Source of the DNA: an uncultured Ruminococcus sp.
GTDB taxonomy: Bacteria > Bacillota > Clostridia > Oscillospirales > Acutalibacteraceae
DNA length: 7,503 bases
NCBI GenBank assembly: GCA_902803585.1
Contig: CADCQO010000260.1
Span: 1 to 7,503 of the forward strand
Reading direction: 5' to 3'
Shown here piece by piece: positions 5,978 to 7,503 of the stretch. Numbering within the stretch: position 1 is the stretch's first letter; every line of letters starts with the position of its first letter. The notes beneath the pieces were generated by a model. It saw only the letters and a program-made list of their open reading frames with translations, ran no database searches and was not told where the DNA came from. A program made the translations under genes and the position numbers.

Positions 5978-6097
5978 CTGCCCAAAAACAACCCTTTCGC
6001 TTTTCTGAATAGCGGAGCAGCTTTGCCTGAAGAGCGCTGCTGCTGTAAAAATGGATTCCTTCTGTATATCATCGCACGGCAATTTCACAAAAAAGCA

Positions 6098-6124
6098 CAG
6101 AACAACACCCGAAAGGCTGTTCTG
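6098..6124 (-). terminator. Hairpin plus T-run between yidD and yidC
   Basis: Read on the minus strand, CAGAACA and TGTTCTG (6124-6118 and 6104-6098) pair around an inner CC/GG stem, and a T6 run (6094-6089) follows four bases later. This could be a partial terminator or attenuator that lowers yidC-jag expression relative to rpmH-rnpA. The 196-bp gap (5978-6173) holds no convincing yidC promoter; a weak TTGTGA/TATACA pair with a 16-bp spacer is the best I see. Confidence 0.4.
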
Positions 6125-6173
6125 CCGCTTGAAAAAACTGTCCGCACTGTTATTGCCACAGGGAAAGCCGAAG

Positions 6174-6449
6174 CTATCTTTTCGGTTTTTTACCGGAAAT
6201 GTCGATTTTCTTCGGCACTTTTCGATACCTGTTCTTTTTTTCGGGAACCGGATCATAACCGCCTTTCGAGAAGGGATTACACCGCAGAATGCGCCAGATC
6301 GTCATAGCTGTGCCGCGAAGTGCGCCGAAGCGTTCGATCGCCCGAATACCATAGACGGAACACACCGGATAATACTTGCAGCAGGGCGGTGTTCTGGAAG
6401 AGATATACTTCTGATAAAAGCGGATAAGCCAAATAAGCGGGCGCTTCAT
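6174..6449 (-). CDS. yidD: Membrane protein insertion efficiency factor YidD
   Basis: Small inner-face membrane-associated protein that helps YidC insert and assemble membrane proteins. At 91 residues it is normal to slightly long. The family signature is clear: CKYYPVCSVYG (24-34), AIERFGALRG (37-46) and RILRCNPFSKGGYDPVP (53-69). An N-terminal amphipathic/hydrophobic stretch (LIWLIRFYQKYIS) would lie on the membrane. The lysine/arginine-rich end (70-91) is longer than in E. coli. Its ATG overlaps the rnpA stop as ATGA, so translation is probably coupled to rnpA. Confidence 0.96.
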   Translation of the reverse strand: MKRPLIWLIRFYQKYISSRTPPCCKYYPVCSVYGIRAIERFGALRGTAMTIWRILRCNPFSKGGYDPVPEKKNRYRKVPKKIDISGKKPKR

Positions 6450-6781
6450 GTCAAAACACCCGCATCCTTGAGCTGTTTTCTCATCGCTTTCAGAACATCA
6501 TAGCTTTTGACAAACGGCGTTTTTGTTCTTGCCACAAAGACAAGATCATACCCGCCCTTTATCTCTGCGGACAAAGTCCGGTAAGCCTCTCTGATAATTC
6601 TGCGTGATCTGTTGCGCATAACGGCCTTTCCCACCTTTTTGCCGGTAGTGATACCAATTCTGACATCACCGCTGCGGTTTTTCAAGGCATACGTCACAAG
6701 CAGAGGGGAGGCAAAGGAACGGCCGCGATGATAGAGCCGGCGAAAATCCCTGTTGTCCTTCAAAGTGATAATGTCACTCAT
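6446..6781 (-). CDS. rnpA: Ribonuclease P protein component
   Basis: Protein subunit of RNase P. It binds the catalytic RNA (rnpB, not in this window) and the 5' leader of precursor tRNA to help remove that leader. At 111 residues it is standard length. The conserved RNR motif is RNRSRRIIREAYR (56-68), the N-terminal part has LKDNRDFRRLYHRGRSF, and VGKAVMRNR leads into the motif. The start follows GAGGT (6791-6795) by 9 nt. The 75-nt gap after rpmH holds no terminator, so both share the strong rpmH promoter. It overlaps yidD by 4 nt. Confidence 0.97.
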   Translation of the reverse strand: MSDIITLKDNRDFRRLYHRGRSFASPLLVTYALKNRSGDVRIGITTGKKVGKAVMRNRSRRIIREAYRTLSAEIKGGYDLVFVARTKTPFVKSYDVLKAMRKQLKDAGVLT

Positions 6782-6856
6782 TCCACATCTACCTCATAAC
6801 GCAATATTGAATGTCAAAACCGTCTGCACCGTTTCCCGTTCCGAGAAATTCAAAAA

Positions 6857-6991
6857 TCAGTAAGAAAGTCTTTTTCTGCCCTTTGCTCTTCTGCGGGACA
6901 GTACCTTGCGTCCGTTAGATGTGGACATTCTCTTTCTGAAGCCATGCTCCTTTTTTCTGTGGAGCTTCTTCGGCTGATAGGTTCTCAGCAT
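6857..6991 (-). CDS. rpmH: 50S ribosomal protein L34
   Basis: 44-residue L34, the very basic small protein that binds 23S rRNA. The sequence begins MLRTYQPKKLHRKKEHGFRK and ends RAKGRKRLSY, with the signature HGFRKRMSTSNGRKVLSRRR. Length and ends match the family exactly. AAAGGAGG (7000-7007) lies 8 nt before the ATG. It is the first gene of the rpmH-rnpA-yidD-yidC-jag operon and is divergent from dnaA, the conserved origin arrangement. Confidence 0.98.
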   Translation of the reverse strand: MLRTYQPKKLHRKKEHGFRKRMSTSNGRKVLSRRRAKGRKRLSY

Positions 6992-7061
6992 TGGAAATTC
7001 CTCCTTTCAGAAGGCGCAGATGCACCCCGATAATTCTCAAGATATAACCTTGCACCATAGA

Positions 7062-7091
7062 ATTATAAACCAAAGTCCCCGCATCTGTCAA
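7062..7091 (-). promoter_or_regulatory. Strong sigma-A promoter of the rpmH operon
   Basis: On the minus strand a perfect -35 TTGACA (7091-7086) and a perfect -10 TATAAT (7067-7062) are 18 bp apart. The start would be near 7055, giving a leader of about 64 nt. Both perfect hexamers fit a highly expressed ribosomal-protein gene. Confidence 0.9.
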
Positions 7092-7111
7092 CAAAAAAAT
7101 TAAATAATTCT
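7092..7111 (-). promoter_or_regulatory. A+T-rich UP-element-like stretch
   Basis: Almost pure A/T with an A7 run, directly upstream of the rpmH -35. It fits an UP element contacted by the RNA polymerase alpha subunits. It could also help DNA unwinding near the origin. Confidence 0.45.
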
Positions 7112-7188
7112 CGGAAATTTCACGACCAGCGGTAAATATTCCCATAAATCAACAGACTGTAATATTTCTCCGGAAAAAAAACACAGGA

Positions 7189-7218
7189 TTTCAACATTTC
7201 GTAAAGGGAATGTTGAAA
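7189..7218. promoter_or_regulatory. Perfect 10-bp inverted repeat upstream of dnaA
   Basis: TTTCAACATT (7189-7198) and AATGTTGAAA (7209-7218) are perfect inverted copies around a 10-bp spacer. The right arm ends 6 bp before the dnaA -35. The layout suits binding of a dimeric regulator to two half-sites about two helical turns apart. No T-run follows the arms, so a terminator is unlikely. The regulator is unknown; the right arm overlaps a seven-of-nine DnaA-box match (TGTTGAAAA). Confidence 0.6.
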
Positions 7219-7224
7219 AACCAT

Positions 7225-7253
7225 TTGAAATATAGTTCGGTATATGCTATAAT
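7225..7253 (+). promoter_or_regulatory. dnaA promoter
   Basis: TTGAAA (7225-7230, five of six) and an extended, perfect -10 TGCTATAAT (TATAAT at 7248-7253) with an ideal 17-bp spacer. The start would be near 7260, giving a leader of about 90 nt. Confidence 0.88.
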
Positions 7254-7349
7254 GAAGAATGTATAAGTGTTTATCTGCGGCATCTTTAAACACTGTTATC
7301 ACAACTATACTATTGCCCACAGTAAAAAAACAGGAGGAAGAAAACATCT

Positions 7350-7503
7350 ATGGATTCATTCAACGAAGCTTGGAAAATTGTCTGCGATTACTGCAAACAA
7401 AGGATCACCGATGTGGCCTACACAACATGGATCAGCAAAATCGAGCCTGTCAGCCTTGACTTTGCACAGGGAAAGGCCGTTCTGATGGTTCCCACCGACT
7501 TTA
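7350..7503 (+). CDS. dnaA: Chromosomal replication initiator DnaA, N-terminal part
   Basis: First 51 codons of DnaA, the AAA+ ATPase that binds DnaA boxes and opens the origin. The frame continues past the right edge. The protein starts MDSFNEAWKIVCDYCKQRIT and continues TTWISKIEPVSLDFAQGKAVLMVPTDF. This is domain I, the oligomerisation and helicase-contact domain, including the conserved Trp-Ile of the TWI motif (residues 26-28). AGGAGG (7332-7337) lies 12 nt before ATG 7350, slightly long but the only good site. Divergence from rpmH supports the call. Confidence 0.96.
   Translation, partial: MDSFNEAWKIVCDYCKQRITDVAYTTWISKIEPVSLDFAQGKAVLMVPTDF

Larger units (their letters stand above)
6992..7349. 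other. Divergent rpmH-dnaA intergenic region
   Basis: These 358 bp hold the rpmH leader and promoter, an A+T-rich patch, an inverted repeat, the dnaA promoter and the dnaA leader. I find no DnaA box within one mismatch of TTATCCACA; the best are seven of nine (TTGCCCACA at 7313-7321, TGTTGAAAA at 7211-7219). The main DnaA-box cluster of oriC may lie beyond the right edge, between dnaA and dnaN. TGCACC occurs twice, 30 bp apart, in the rpmH leader (7021-7026, 7051-7056). Confidence 0.7.

Noticed and set aside
5978..6256. Upstream extension of yidC, including a hydrophobic stretch that might be a signal peptide
   Set aside because: It overlaps yidD and contains no lipobox or plausible signal sequence. 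Conserved YidC similarity begins at the MMDLF start.
6915..7145. 76-residue minus-strand frame across the rpmH start
   Set aside because: It overlaps rpmH in another frame and covers the rpmH promoter. It has no family resemblance.

Overview
This window looks like the chromosomal replication-origin neighbourhood of a Gram-positive Firmicute. It carries rpmH-rnpA-yidD-yidC-jag reading away from dnaA, together with mnmG-rsmG and a Noc/ParB-family gene. The yidD gene between rnpA and yidC, the protein sequences and the moderate G+C suggest the class Clostridia, perhaps near Ruminococcus/Oscillospiraceae. The genus is an impression from sequence, not something I could test.

Layout, left to right. 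(1) Positions 1-187 are a tandem array of five perfect parS centromere sites (TGTTTCACGTGAAACA) with an exact 39-bp period. The array may extend beyond the left edge. (2) A sigma-A-type promoter (245-273) drives mnmG (309-2192) and rsmG (2197-2907) on the + strand. (3) A 245-bp gap holds a long hairpin, a DnaA-box-like site and a promoter for a noc/parB-family gene (3153-3980). (4) A bidirectional terminator (3984-4019) separates this block from the convergent minus-strand operon. (5) In the direction of transcription that operon is rpmH (6991-6857), rnpA (6781-6446), yidD (6449-6174), yidC (5977-4949) and jag/khpB (4927-4034). (6) A 358-bp divergent intergenic region holds the rpmH promoter, a perfect 10-bp inverted repeat and the dnaA promoter. 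(7) The first 51 codons of dnaA run off the right edge.

The genes cover replication initiation (DnaA), chromosome organisation or partition (parS sites, Noc/ParB-like protein), tRNA and 16S rRNA modification (MnmG, RsmG), tRNA maturation (RnpA), a ribosomal protein (L34) and membrane-protein insertion (YidC, YidD, with the RNA-binding protein Jag/KhpB).

The features most worth a second look are the plasmid-like tandem parS array and the Noc/ParB-like protein. That protein's DNA-specificity positions fit neither classical ParB nor classical Noc, and it lacks an N-terminal membrane helix. The mnmG-rsmG-noc block is also inverted relative to the usual Bacillus order, with no mnmE or parA/soj in its expected place. 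I saw no phage, insertion sequence, CRISPR array or tRNA/rRNA gene.
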